Positions 20,335 through 29,257 of a DNA stretch of 64,000 nt are shown here, piece after piece. The translations under genes were made by a program, and so were the position numbers. The notes below the pieces were generated by a model. It was given only the letters and a program-made list of their open reading frames with translations. It had not been told where the DNA came from and ran no database searches. Source of the DNA: Symbiopectobacterium purcellii (lineage in GTDB: Bacteria; Pseudomonadota; Gammaproteobacteria; Enterobacterales; Enterobacteriaceae). How positions within the stretch are numbered: position 1 is the first letter of the stretch; the number at the start of each line of letters is the position of its first letter. Where the stretch lies: positions 744,001 to 808,000 of the forward strand of contig NZ_CP081864.1 of the NCBI RefSeq assembly GCF_019797845.1, read 5' to 3'.

Positions 20335-21330
20335 ATGAAGAAGAAAAGACCAGGTTTGCAAGATGTGGCCAATCGTGTTGGCGTCACTAAAATGACCATT
20401 AGCCGCTACCTGCGCGATCCGCAGAAGGTATCGGCGGCCCTGCGCGACAGCATCGCCGCTGCACTGGATGAGTTGGGGTACATTCCCAACCGGGCGCCGG
20501 AGATTTTATCGAATGCCACCAGTCGGGCGATTGGCGTTCTGCTTCCTTCATTGACCAATCAGGTGTTTGCCGAAGTACTGCGCGGCATTGAACGCGTGAC
20601 GGATGCGCACGGTTACCAGACGATGCTGGCACACTATGGTTACCACGCCGAGCGTGAAGAGATGCGCCTGATGTCTCTGCTTTCCTACAATATTGACGGT
20701 CTGATCCTCTCTGAACGCTCCCACACGGAGCGTACGCGCAAGATGATTGAAGTGGCGGGCATCCCGGTGGTTGAAATCATGGACAGCGAGTCGCCCTGTA
20801 TCGATCTGGCGGTGGGGTTTAACAACTTTGAAGCAGCCTACCAGATGACTCAGGTGCTGTTGGCCCGTGGGCACCGTTTTCCGGTCTATCTCGGCTCGCG
20901 TCTGGATGAACGTACCTTGATCAAGATGCAAGGGTATGAACAAGCGATGCGAGATGCCGGGTTGACGCCGCGAGACGTCAGTACCGATCGCCCCTCGTCG
21001 TACAGCCTGGGCGGTGAACTGATGAGAGAAGCGCGCGAGCGCTACCCGGAGACCGACAGCCTGTTTTGCACCAATGATGATATTGCGATCGGTGCGGCCT
21101 TTGAGTGTCAGCGGCAAGGATTGCGCATCCCCGATCAAATGGCGATCGCCGGTTTTCATGGGCACGATATCGGCCAGTCTATGGAACCCAAACTGGCCAG
21201 TGTGCTGACGCCGCGTGAACGCATGGGGCAGGTGGCCGCAGAGCGACTGCTGGCCCGACTGCGCGGAGAGGTGGTTACCCCACCGCGACTGGATTTGGGC
21301 TTTACGATCCTGCATGGCGACAGTATTTAA
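20335..21330 (+). CDS. gntR: Gluconate operon repressor GntR (LacI family)
   Basis: Transcriptional repressor of gluconate genes, relieved by gluconate. 331 aa from ATG 20335 (MKKKRPGLQDVANRVGV), matching the E. coli GntR start; an in-frame TTG at 20329 lies inside the palindrome. HTH residues ~8-27 (LQDVANRVGVTKMTISRYLR), hinge LGYIPNRAPEILSN, then a periplasmic-binding-like core with IGVLLPSLTNQVFAEVLRGIE and CTNDDIAIGAAFECQRQG. It converges with gntK, with only 4 bp between stop codons. Confidence 0.95.
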   Translation: MKKKRPGLQDVANRVGVTKMTISRYLRDPQKVSAALRDSIAAALDELGYIPNRAPEILSNATSRAIGVLLPSLTNQVFAEVLRGIERVTDAHGYQTMLAHYGYHAEREEMRLMSLLSYNIDGLILSERSHTERTRKMIEVAGIPVVEIMDSESPCIDLAVGFNNFEAAYQMTQVLLARGHRFPVYLGSRLDERTLIKMQGYEQAMRDAGLTPRDVSTDRPSSYSLGGELMREARERYPETDSLFCTNDDIAIGAAFECQRQGLRIPDQMAIAGFHGHDIGQSMEPKLASVLTPRERMGQVAAERLLARLRGEVVTPPRLDLGFTILHGDSI

Positions 21331-21334
21331 GCCG

Positions 21335-21862
21335 TTAGCGACGAGAAACGACACCTGCGTTGCGCAATGCCGCCAGACCGCGAGCGACAACCTCATCAAA
21401 GGTGCCATCGATGTCGATACTCACCACGTTAGTTTCATCTGCCGCTGGCTCTTCCAGCGCATCGAACTGGCTTTTGAGCAGATCGGTGGGCATGAAATGC
21501 CCGGCACGCGCTTTCAGGCGTTCCAGAATAACGTCAAAGCTGCCCTTCATATAAAGGAACAACATATCAGGATTGTCCTGACGCAGACGATCGCGATAAC
21601 GGCGTTTTAAGGATGAGCAGACGATCAACCCCACTTCATTTTTGTGGCGCAGGCTGTAGGCCGCATCGTTAAGACGTTCAAGCCACGGCGCACGATCGTT
21701 ATCGTCTAGAGGCTGACCGCTTGCCATTTTCTGAATGTTGGCGCGCGGGTGCAGGTCGTCGCCATCAATGAATTTAGCGCCCAGCGCATTGGCAATAGCC
21801 GCTCCAGAACTGGATTTACCACAACCAGATACGCCCATGATGATGATGCTTTGTCCCGGCAT
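21335..21862 (-). CDS. gntK: Gluconokinase GntK
   Basis: Phosphorylates D-gluconate to 6-phosphogluconate in the cytoplasm, feeding Edd. 175 aa, shikimate-kinase-like P-loop fold: Walker A GVSGCGKSSSG at residues ~10-20, then DGDDLHPRANIQKMASGQPLDD and CSSLKRRYRDRLR. It is divergent from gntT, and both read away from the paired GntR operators at 21922-21951. In E. coli gntR precedes gntK on the same strand, so the convergent arrangement here is rearranged. Confidence 0.95.
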   Translation of the reverse strand: MPGQSIIIMGVSGCGKSSSGAAIANALGAKFIDGDDLHPRANIQKMASGQPLDDNDRAPWLERLNDAAYSLRHKNEVGLIVCSSLKRRYRDRLRQDNPDMLFLYMKGSFDVILERLKARAGHFMPTDLLKSQFDALEEPAADETNVVSIDIDGTFDEVVARGLAALRNAGVVSRR

Positions 21863-21921
21863 AGTTTGATCTCTATCTCAAAATGAATATTTAAGCCCAT
21901 ATGATAGTTTCGCATTTTATC

Positions 21922-21951
21922 ACGTTACCGGTATCATGATACCGGTAACAA
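21922..21951. promoter_or_regulatory. Two adjacent GntR operators between gntK and gntT
   Basis: Positions 21924-21949 form a perfect 26-bp palindrome of two units, GTTACCGGTATCA and TGATACCGGTAAC; each unit is itself a GntR box (consensus ATGTTACCGGTAACAT). It is placed to repress both divergent genes. Confidence 0.8.
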
Positions 21952-21958
21952 GCAGCGG

Positions 21959-21974
21959 TGTGACAAAAATCACA
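21959..21974. promoter_or_regulatory. CRP box upstream of gntT
   Basis: TGTGACAAAAATCACA has both perfect CRP half-sites with N6 spacing and sits beside the GntR operators, as expected for a catabolite-controlled gluconate permease. Confidence 0.75.
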
Positions 21975-22159
21975 GATTACCGATGAGGCTGACGAGGGCA
22001 TAAATCGCTACTCCGAGGCGTCAGGCTTTGGCCCCCAAAGCTCGGCAGCTTTCGCTTCCAGGTAACAAAAAGAACGCTATCTTGATGTAAAAGTAGCATT
22101 TATAGATCTGACTGTATTCGTTGACAGCATCTGTACGATTCCTATATCGGAGAATTATT

Positions 22160-23472
22160 ATGCCATTAATCATTGTAGCAATCGGGGTTGCCCTGCTGCT
22201 GCTATTGATGATCCGTTGCAAATTGAACGGGTTCATTTCATTGATTCTGGTGTCGCTGGCCGTGGGTTTGGCATTGGGCTACACCTCCCAGGGTGGGTTT
22301 AACGTCAATGGCGTTATCACCTCCATCAAAAACGGGGTAGGTGGCACGCTGGGAAGTCTGGCCCTGATCATGGGCTTTGGTGCCATGTTGGGTAAACTGC
22401 TGGCGGACTGCGGCGGTGCTCAGCGCATTGCGACAACGCTTATCGATAAATTTGGTAAGGGACGCATTCAGTGGGCGGTGGTATTAACCGGTTTCACCGT
22501 TGGTTTTGCGCTGTTTTATGAAGTGGGCTTTGTGTTGTTGCTGCCGCTGCGCGCATCCCTTTACTGTTCATCGGCGTGCCGATGGCCGCTGCATTGTCTG
22601 TAACCCATGCCCTGTTGCCTCCGCACCCGGGCCCGACGGCTATCGCTATTCTGTTCAAAGCCGATATGGGCAAGACCCTGCTGTACGGTACGTTGATTGC
22701 GATTCCAACCGTGATTTTGGCGGGGCCGGTCTATGCGCGCTTCCTGAAAAGCATCGATAAACCGATTCCTGCTGGATTGCATAACCCGAAAGTGTTTGCC
22801 GATCATGAGATGCCGGGCTTTGGTATCAGCGTATTCACTACCCTGATTCCGGTTATCCTGATGACTGGCCGCGCAGTAGCAGAAATGACGCTGCAAAAAG
22901 GCCATCCGGTGCTGGGTTATGCTGAATTCCTGGGCGATCCGGTGATGGCAACGCTGATTTCCGTGGTCGTAGCGATCTTTACCTTCGGGCTTAATCGCGG
23001 TCGCAGCATGGATCAGGTGATGGATACCATCAACGATTCCATCAAGATCATCGCGATGATGCTGATGGTGAGCGGTGGTGGCGGTGCGTTCAAACAAATC
23101 CTGGTGGACGGTGGCGTTGCGAAGTATATCGAAACGCTGATGGCGGGCAGTACGCTGTCTCCGTTACTGATGGGATGGGCGATTGCTGCTGCGCTGCGTC
23201 TGGCGCTGGGGTCAGCGACCGTTGCGGCCATGACGGCGGGCGGTATTGTTGCGCCCTTGCTCACCATTACCGGGGTGAGCCCTGAGCTGATGGTGCTTGC
23301 CGTCGGTTCCGGTAGCGTGATTTTCTCCCACGTAAACGATCCGGGTTTCTGGCTGTTCAAAGAGTATTTCAACCTGACCATTGGTGAAACCATGAAGTCG
23401 TGGTCGGCGTTGGAAACCATTATTGCGGTGTGTGGCCTGATTGGGTGCTTGCTGCTGAGTATGGTTATCTAA
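22160..23472 (+). pseudogene. gntT: High-affinity gluconate permease GntT with an internal deletion and frameshift
   Basis: Proton-coupled gluconate importer of the GntP family. ATG 22160 ([19 protein letters not shown]) aligns with E. coli GntT. The first frame is good to [12 protein letters not shown] at ~22551; the family then has about eight residues (like VFTIAASA) before [19 protein letters not shown], but here the DNA goes directly to RIPLLF in another frame. This is best explained by a deletion of about 22 bp. The second frame continues to the normal end (SHVNDPGFWLFKEYFNLTIGE). The first-frame product would stop at 22603, so the permease is broken. Confidence 0.85.
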
Positions 23473-23483
23473 ACGGTCGGTTG

Positions 23484-23508
23484 GGTTGCCTCCATGTCGG
23501 AGGCAACC
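23484..23508. terminator. Shared stem-loop between gntT and actP
   Basis: GGTTGCCTCC / GGAGGCAACC, a 10-bp perfect stem with a 5-nt loop between the two convergent stop codons. No long T-run. Confidence 0.6.
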
Positions 23509-23515
23509 GAATCAC

Positions 23516-25171
23516 TTAATGAGACACACTGCGTGATGCGCCTACGCCAGTTTGTGAGCGAACAAACTGTGCATAGAAGCGATCGCGTTCCTGCTTGCCT
23601 TCCTCAGAATTATCGGTAATCGAGAAGAACCAGATCCCGATAAACGCCACCAGCATCGAGAACAGCGCCGGGTATTCATACGGATAAATAGGTGTGGCGT
23701 GGCCAAGAATTTTCACCCAAATGGTGGGGCCGAGGATCATCAGCACGATGGCCGTCAGCAAACCTGCCCAACCGCCCAACATTGCCCCACGCGTGGTCAG
23801 CTTCGACCAGTACATTGAGATGATGATGATGGGGAAGTTACAGCTCGCCGCGATAGAGAAGGCCAGCCCCACCATAAAGGCAATGTTCTGTTTTTCAAAC
23901 AAGATACCAAGCCCGATGGCCACTACGCCCAGGGCCAGTACGGTGAGTTTTGATACTTTGAGTTCATCACGCTCCGTGGCCTGCCCCTTCTTAATAACAT
24001 TGGCGTACAGATCGTGTGACACTGCTGACGCGCCCGCCAAGGTCAGCCCGGCCACCACCGCCAGAATGGTGGCGAATGCCACTGCGGAGATAAAACCGAG
24101 GAAAAAGTTGCCGCCCACCGCATCGGCCAAATGCACCGCTGCCATATTATTGCCGCCAATCAGTGCGCCAGCGGCATCTTTAAAGGCAGGGTTGGCGCTG
24201 ACCAGTACGATGGCACCGAAGCCGATGATAAAGGTCAGGAAGTAGAAGTAGCCCATGAACCCCGTTGCGTAAAACACACTTTTACGTGTTTCGCGTGCAT
24301 CGCTCACCGTAAAGAAACGCATCAGAATATGGGGTAGGCCCGCGGTGCCAAACATCAAACCCAACCCGAGCGATAGCGCCGAAATTGGATCCGAAACCAG
24401 TCCGCCGGGGCTCATGATGGCAATGCCTTTCGGGTGGACCGCCGCCGCCGCTTTGAACAAGCCGTCGAAGCTGAAATTGACCGACTTCATCACCATGATC
24501 GCCATAAAGGTGGCACCAAACAGTAGCAGTACGGCTTTGATGATCTGTACCCAGGTGGTAGCGAGCATGCCGCCAAACAGCACGTACATTACCATCAGAA
24601 TACCGACCAGCACGACGGCAACGTGGTAGTTCAGACCGAACAACAGTTCTATCAGTTTACCTGCGCCGACCATTTGGGCGATGAGATATAGCGCCACCAC
24701 CACCAATGAACCGCAGGCGGAGAGGGTGCGAATCGGTTTTTGTTGCAGGCGGTAAGAGGCAACATCTGCGAAGGTATAGCGCCCGAGATTACGCAATCGT
24801 TCTGCAATAAGAAACAGGATGATGGGCCAACCGACCAGAAAGCCCAGCGAATAGATCAGCCCGTCGTAACCGGAGGTATATACCAGCGCTGAAATGCCGA
24901 GGAACGACGCGGCAGACATGTAGTCACCGGCAATTGCCAACCCGTTCTGAAAGCCAGTGATATTGCCACCAGCCGTATAATAGTCGCTGCGTGAGCGGGT
25001 ACGCTTTGAGGCCCAATAGGTAATGTAAAGCGTGCCGCCGACAAACAACAGAAACATAACAATGGCCTGTATATTCAACGGTTGGCGTTGAACGTCGCCG
25101 GTGAGGGCATCCGCGTAGGCCATGACGGGGAGCATCAGACCAATAAGCGGTAATAACAGACGGGTTTTCAT
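23516..25171 (-). CDS. actP: Acetate permease ActP (sodium:solute symporter)
   Basis: Cation/acetate symporter of the inner membrane, 551 aa. An N-terminal signal-like segment ([20 protein letters not shown]) is followed by 13-14 helices. SSS-family motifs: [50 protein letters not shown], and [17 protein letters not shown]. Its ATG overlaps the yjcH stop by one base (TAATG), so the two are coupled. Together with acs it scavenges acetate. Confidence 0.96.
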   Translation of the reverse strand: MKTRLLLPLIGLMLPVMAYADALTGDVQRQPLNIQAIVMFLLFVGGTLYITYWASKRTRSRSDYYTAGGNITGFQNGLAIAGDYMSAASFLGISALVYTSGYDGLIYSLGFLVGWPIILFLIAERLRNLGRYTFADVASYRLQQKPIRTLSACGSLVVVALYLIAQMVGAGKLIELLFGLNYHVAVVLVGILMVMYVLFGGMLATTWVQIIKAVLLLFGATFMAIMVMKSVNFSFDGLFKAAAAVHPKGIAIMSPGGLVSDPISALSLGLGLMFGTAGLPHILMRFFTVSDARETRKSVFYATGFMGYFYFLTFIIGFGAIVLVSANPAFKDAAGALIGGNNMAAVHLADAVGGNFFLGFISAVAFATILAVVAGLTLAGASAVSHDLYANVIKKGQATERDELKVSKLTVLALGVVAIGLGILFEKQNIAFMVGLAFSIAASCNFPIIIISMYWSKLTTRGAMLGGWAGLLTAIVLMILGPTIWVKILGHATPIYPYEYPALFSMLVAFIGIWFFSITDNSEEGKQERDRFYAQFVRSQTGVGASRSVSH

Positions 25172-25479
25172 TACTTAACCTCACTCAGCAGCTTTTTGGT
25201 CATACGGTCAAATTCGCCGTTGGCGCGATAGACATACACTCCGGTCAAGACAAACGAGATAACGATTAGCCCAATCCCGATGGGAATGCCGCGCGTGATG
25301 GTTGCGCCGGGAGAAATGGGGGTACCCAGCCAGGCGGGGGCGAAAGCAATCAGCAAAATGAAGCTGACGTATAACACCAGAACAATCAGAGAAAGCGAGA
25401 CGGCAAAAAGCTGACGTTTGCGCACCAGTTCCTTAAACACCGAGTGGTTGCCAATGCGTTGGTAGAGGACGTCATTCAT
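25171..25479 (-). CDS. yjcH: DUF485 inner-membrane protein YjcH
   Basis: Small membrane protein of 102 aa with two helices (~residues 22-46 and 57-80) and [19 protein letters not shown], always encoded between acs and actP. I chose ATG 25479 ([10 protein letters not shown]), which aligns with E. coli YjcH and has GGAG seven bases upstream; the adjacent ATG at 25482 is an alternative. Upstream in-frame codons are not family-like. Its exact role is unknown; it is thought to assist ActP. Confidence 0.93.
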   Translation of the reverse strand: MNDVLYQRIGNHSVFKELVRKRQLFAVSLSLIVLVLYVSFILLIAFAPAWLGTPISPGATITRGIPIGIGLIVISFVLTGVYVYRANGEFDRMTKKLLSEVK

Positions 25480-25611
25480 CATAAATCTCCGGTAAGTGAG
25501 CCTGTATCCGGTTGTGAGTAAAAGCGTTGCCAATTTCAGGGTACAGCTCGCTAAGCCAGACCCGCTGGGTCTGGCGTTATCTGCTATCGGTTCGCTTAGC
25601 GCGTACTGCGT

Positions 25612-25814
25612 TATACCCGTCATACTTTAAGTTGCAGATGCGTTGGCTGCGTTCGTTATTCGGCCCATCCCTGGGCCTCACCTCTTACGAGGCCGCCGCA
25701 CACGGCGTTCAAATCTGCTCCCGGCAGATTTGTCACCCGAATCACTTACTTAAGTAAGTGATTCGGGGTGCGTTCGCTTACCGCCTTCCTGCAACTCGAA
25801 TTATTTAGGGTATA
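25612..25814. repeat. Dispersed palindromic repeat (MITE-like, ~203 bp) between acs and yjcH
   Basis: The ends are imperfect inverted repeats (TATACCC...GTTGCAG and CTGCAAC...GGGTATA). An internal perfect palindrome around CTTACTTAAGTAAG lies at 25738-25767. I recall this sequence family as widely dispersed non-coding repeats in Serratia, Yersinia, Pectobacterium and Brenneria. It sits inside the acs-yjcH-actP unit, so it would be transcribed and could fold in the mRNA and attenuate or process it. Confidence 0.7.
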
Positions 25815-25819
25815 GATGT

Positions 25820-27781
25820 TTAAGACTGTGGCGTGTCCATGGTTTGTTTCTCTTCCAGCAGTTTTTCAACGACGCCAGGATCGGCAAGCGTAGAGATATC
25901 ACCCAGATTACTGGTGTCTCCCGCCGCGATTTTGCGCAGAATGCGCCGCATAATCTTGCCTGAGCGGGTTTTCGGCAGCGAATCTGTCCAGTGCAAGATA
26001 TCGGGCGTAGCAATCGGGCCAATCTCTTTGCGCACCCAATTACGCACTTCTGTGTAAAGTGCACTGGAAGGCTCTTCACCGTGGTTAAGCGTAATGTAGG
26101 CGTAGATCGCCTGACCCTTCAGACTGTGCGGAATGCCCACCACAGCGGCCTCGGCAATCTTTGGATGGGCCACCAAAGCAGACTCTATTTCCGCCGTGCC
26201 CAGACGATGACCCGCCACGTTCAACACGTCATCGACGCGGCCAGTTATCCAGTAGTAGCCATCTTCATCGCGACGGGCACCGTCACCGCTGAAATACATG
26301 CCTTTAAAGGTCGAAAAATAGGTTTGTTCGAAACGTTCGTGATCGCCAAACAGCGTACGCGCCTGACCAGGCCAGGAATCGGTGATCACCAGATTGCCTT
26401 CTGTGGCGCCGTTTTGCGGCACGCCCAGATTATCGACTAATGCAGGCTGCACACCAAAGAAGGGAAGCGTTGCCGAGCCCGGCTTGGTTTCGATAGCCCC
26501 CGGCAGCGGAGTGATCATTAACCCGCCCGTTTCCGTTTGCCACCAGGTATCGACGATCGGACATTGGCCGTTACCGATCTTGTTGAAATACCATTCCCAG
26601 GCTTCCGGGTTGATGGGTTCGCCCACCGACCCCATTACCTTTAGAGAACGCCGATTGCTGCCTTCGACGGCCTTATCGCCGTCAGCCATCAGCGCACGGA
26701 TAGCGGTGGGGGCGGTATACAGGATATTGACGTGGTGCTTATCGACCACTTGTCCCATACGGCGCGCATCCGGCCAATTGGGTACGCCTTCAAACATCAG
26801 CGTGGTGGCACCGCAGGCCAGTGGGCCGTAGAGCAGATAGCTGTGTCCGGTGATCCAGCCGACATCGGCAGTACACCAATAGATATCGCCGGGATGGTAG
26901 TCAAACACATATTTGAAGGTCATGGCCGCATAGACGAGGTATCCGCCGGTGGTATGCAACACACCTTTGGGCTTACCGGTCGATCCGGACGTATAGAGAA
27001 TAAATAACGGATCCTCGGCATTCATCGCTTCTGGCGGGCAGTGATCGTCTGCACCGGCGATCAGATCGTGCCACCAGCGATCGCGTCCTTCATGCCAATC
27101 GATAGCGGCTCCCGTGCGTTGATAAACAATGGTATGTGCCACCGTTTTAACACCAGGGTTGCGCAACGCGTCATCAATATTCTTTTTCAGCGGGATAGTG
27201 CGCCCCGCGCGGATACCCTCATCAGAGGTAATTACCAGCTTGGCACTGGAATCGATAATGCGCCCGGCAATGGATTCGGGAGAAAAACCGCCGAAAATAA
27301 CGGAATGGATGGCACCTATGCGTGTGCATGCCAGCGTAGCAACCGCCGCTTCCGGCACCATGGGCATATAGATAGCAACCACATCGCCTTTTTTAATGCC
27401 TAGTGATTTCAATACATTAGCAAAACGACAGACGCTTTGGTGCAGCTCGCGGTACGTCACCGCTTTGCTTTGGGTCGCGTCATCCCCTTCCCACACAATG
27501 GCGGTTTGATCGCCAAGGGTGGTTAAGTGTCGATCAAGGCAGTTGGCTGCAACATTTAACGTACCATCTTCGAACCAGCGAATGCGGATATGACCTGGAT
27601 CGAAAGAGGTGCTTTTAACCGCAGTGTACGGTTTGATCCAATCGACGATCTTGCCATGCTCCCGCCAAAAGGTTTGGGGGTCATTGATCGATGCCTGATA
27701 CCACTCGCGATACTGCTCTGCGTTAATCAGGGCGTTCTCCGCCACCGAGGCGGGTATGGTGTGTTTATTATATTGGCTCAT
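25820..27781 (-). CDS. acs: Acetyl-CoA synthetase Acs
   Basis: AMP-forming acetate:CoA ligase, 653 aa, cytoplasmic; makes acetyl-CoA via acetyl-AMP. ANL-superfamily motifs: [12 protein letters not shown] (P-loop), [36 protein letters not shown], and [17 protein letters not shown] with the catalytic Lys that is acetylated in the family. It is first in the acs-yjcH-actP order. A perfect CRP box lies 189 bp upstream, as in E. coli, where Crp activates acs. Confidence 0.97.
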   Translation of the reverse strand: MSQYNKHTIPASVAENALINAEQYREWYQASINDPQTFWREHGKIVDWIKPYTAVKSTSFDPGHIRIRWFEDGTLNVAANCLDRHLTTLGDQTAIVWEGDDATQSKAVTYRELHQSVCRFANVLKSLGIKKGDVVAIYMPMVPEAAVATLACTRIGAIHSVIFGGFSPESIAGRIIDSSAKLVITSDEGIRAGRTIPLKKNIDDALRNPGVKTVAHTIVYQRTGAAIDWHEGRDRWWHDLIAGADDHCPPEAMNAEDPLFILYTSGSTGKPKGVLHTTGGYLVYAAMTFKYVFDYHPGDIYWCTADVGWITGHSYLLYGPLACGATTLMFEGVPNWPDARRMGQVVDKHHVNILYTAPTAIRALMADGDKAVEGSNRRSLKVMGSVGEPINPEAWEWYFNKIGNGQCPIVDTWWQTETGGLMITPLPGAIETKPGSATLPFFGVQPALVDNLGVPQNGATEGNLVITDSWPGQARTLFGDHERFEQTYFSTFKGMYFSGDGARRDEDGYYWITGRVDDVLNVAGHRLGTAEIESALVAHPKIAEAAVVGIPHSLKGQAIYAYITLNHGEEPSSALYTEVRNWVRKEIGPIATPDILHWTDSLPKTRSGKIMRRILRKIAAGDTSNLGDISTLADPGVVEKLLEEKQTMDTPQS

Positions 27782-27969
27782 AGCGCTCTCCTTAAACCTT
27801 GTTAAATATATGTCAACAAATCGTTAAGTGTAGTGGTGCGCCTGAGTTTGTTTCTTTTTTGAGCGATGGATCACGCAATAAGGAGTAACACAGTGAAAGG
27901 GAATGCGTAGAGAATGGCTGGCCTGAAGCGTTTACTGCGATTTATGAAAAAATAAATCAAAAGATAATT

Positions 27970-27985
27970 TGTGACGTGCATCACA
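27970..27985. promoter_or_regulatory. CRP box upstream of acs
   Basis: TGTGACGTGCATCACA has two perfect half-sites with N6 spacing, 189 bp upstream of the acs start codon. Confidence 0.75.
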
Positions 27986-28010
27986 TTATTGTGACTGACT
28001 TGCTCGTTCA

Positions 28011-28383
28011 CATGATCGTAAAGCATATAACGATCAATTTATTATTTTCAATAGATTACAACTATTATTTTTTATTATTTGATCGTCCTTTACGATCAAA
28101 TAGCATAAAGATACTGCTTATTCAGCCGATAGTGTGCATACCAACACGGGTATATTTTGATCCAGAAGAGGCTTTTTGATCGTTTGATCGGCAGCTACGT
28201 TAAAATTTTAGTACATATGTAAAAAAATGAGAGCGGTATAAGCGACTAATGTGGTTCGGGCCTACGGGATTTTTTGGCCTTTTATTTCTACACTTGAATA
28301 GGAATTTGACGATGTAGGCTTCTGCCTGATCGTTCGAGATCAAAACACGACGTCGCGCTGCTTGATCATTACGCTAACGGAAG
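28011..28383. repeat. Array of TTTGATCGT-type repeats rich in GATC sites
   Basis: This gene-free stretch holds a cluster of one motif in both orientations: TGATCGT at 28013, ACGATCA at 28030, a perfect palindrome TTTGATCGT-CCTTT-ACGATCAAA at 28078-28100, tandem TTTGATCGT/TTTGATCGG at 28175-28191, TGATCGT at 28327, and GATCAAAA and TTGATCAT nearby. About ten GATC (Dam) sites fall in ~370 bp. It lies between acs and the PAS gene and may be an operator array. I do not recognise the regulator; spacing rules out FNR. Confidence 0.6.
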
Positions 28384-28567
28384 TACAAGATGTTATATCT
28401 ATTTGTTTTTATTGATTAATTACGGTTTGCGGTTTCGGACTATCGAAAGCATCTACTCAATGCCTTGCGATCCTGTGTGTAAGTTGCGCAGATCGATAGG
28501 GGCCTTGACGACAGCTTCTCAGTGTGTCCGTGGAGTTATCTTGTCATAGCATGAAGCAGAGGAAACG

Positions 28568-28966
28568 ATGAGTCTGATATTTGGACAAAATGAAATCATA
28601 GGCATGCTGAGCAAACCTGTACAAAATGACAGGCGTGCCGTCGCCGTTATTGATGATAAATGCAAGGTTCTCTGTGCTAACTCTGCATTTAATGCCCACT
28701 TCGGGCTGCATTCTGAAACGAATAACCCGGTCTCTATTGATGACGTATTGCCGATAAACGTGAAGTTTGCCTATCAGGACTTTCTGACCAACAACGACGT
28801 GATGAGTACGCGCGTGGTGTCGGATCTTCTGTCGGATGGCTTCACGAAAAAGCAGCTAAGCACGCTCTCTTTTTCTAAGCTGAATGTTGAGAACCGTGTG
28901 TTTTCTCTGATGATTTTGAATCAAGAGATCAACGAACCTGCTCCTGCCATTAACCTCGTCTCTTAG
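28568..28966 (+). CDS. Orphan PAS-like single-domain protein (132 aa)
   Basis: ATG 28568 follows AGAGGAAACG, a good ribosome site. Residues ~22-70 read like the start of a PAS fold (AVAVIDDKCKVLCANSAFNAHFG, then SIDDVLP), with a later beta-rich part (LSFSKLNVENRVFSLMIL). There is no output domain, signal peptide or membrane helix, so it would be a small cytoplasmic sensor or adaptor. The long upstream region (28384-28567) has no gene. Function unknown. It may be linked to the GATC-rich array upstream. Confidence 0.7.
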   Translation: MSLIFGQNEIIGMLSKPVQNDRRAVAVIDDKCKVLCANSAFNAHFGLHSETNNPVSIDDVLPINVKFAYQDFLTNNDVMSTRVVSDLLSDGFTKKQLSTLSFSKLNVENRVFSLMILNQEINEPAPAINLVS

Positions 28967-29257
28967 GTCAATAAAGCAAGGACGCTCGAAACCAATAATA
29001 TTACGAAATTATTGCGCCTCTGTGACAATATAAGCTGCGCTGTGTCGGGCGTAGCGAATTGGATTAATGCGCCTTAACCAAAATTATTGCAGATTTATTT
29101 TGTCTTGCAAGTTTCGATAACAATTGAGTTCTCCCTACGCCCCCAAATACACTCACCTTACTGATACCCTAAATTTTTTTCTTTTTGTGGTTCCCCTTTT
29201 CGTGAGCTCCATTGGCATACCCATTAACAACAATGAAAAACTGACAGGGGTATAACA

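Noticed and set aside
28078..28100. FNR box in the TTTGATCGT palindrome
   Set aside because: FNR needs TTGAT-N4-ATCAA; here the half-sites are separated by far more than four bases.
28011..28383. Replication-origin-like region because of many GATC sites
   Set aside because: No DnaA boxes or AT-rich 13-mers in the right order, and neighbours (acs, PAS gene) are not oriC neighbours.
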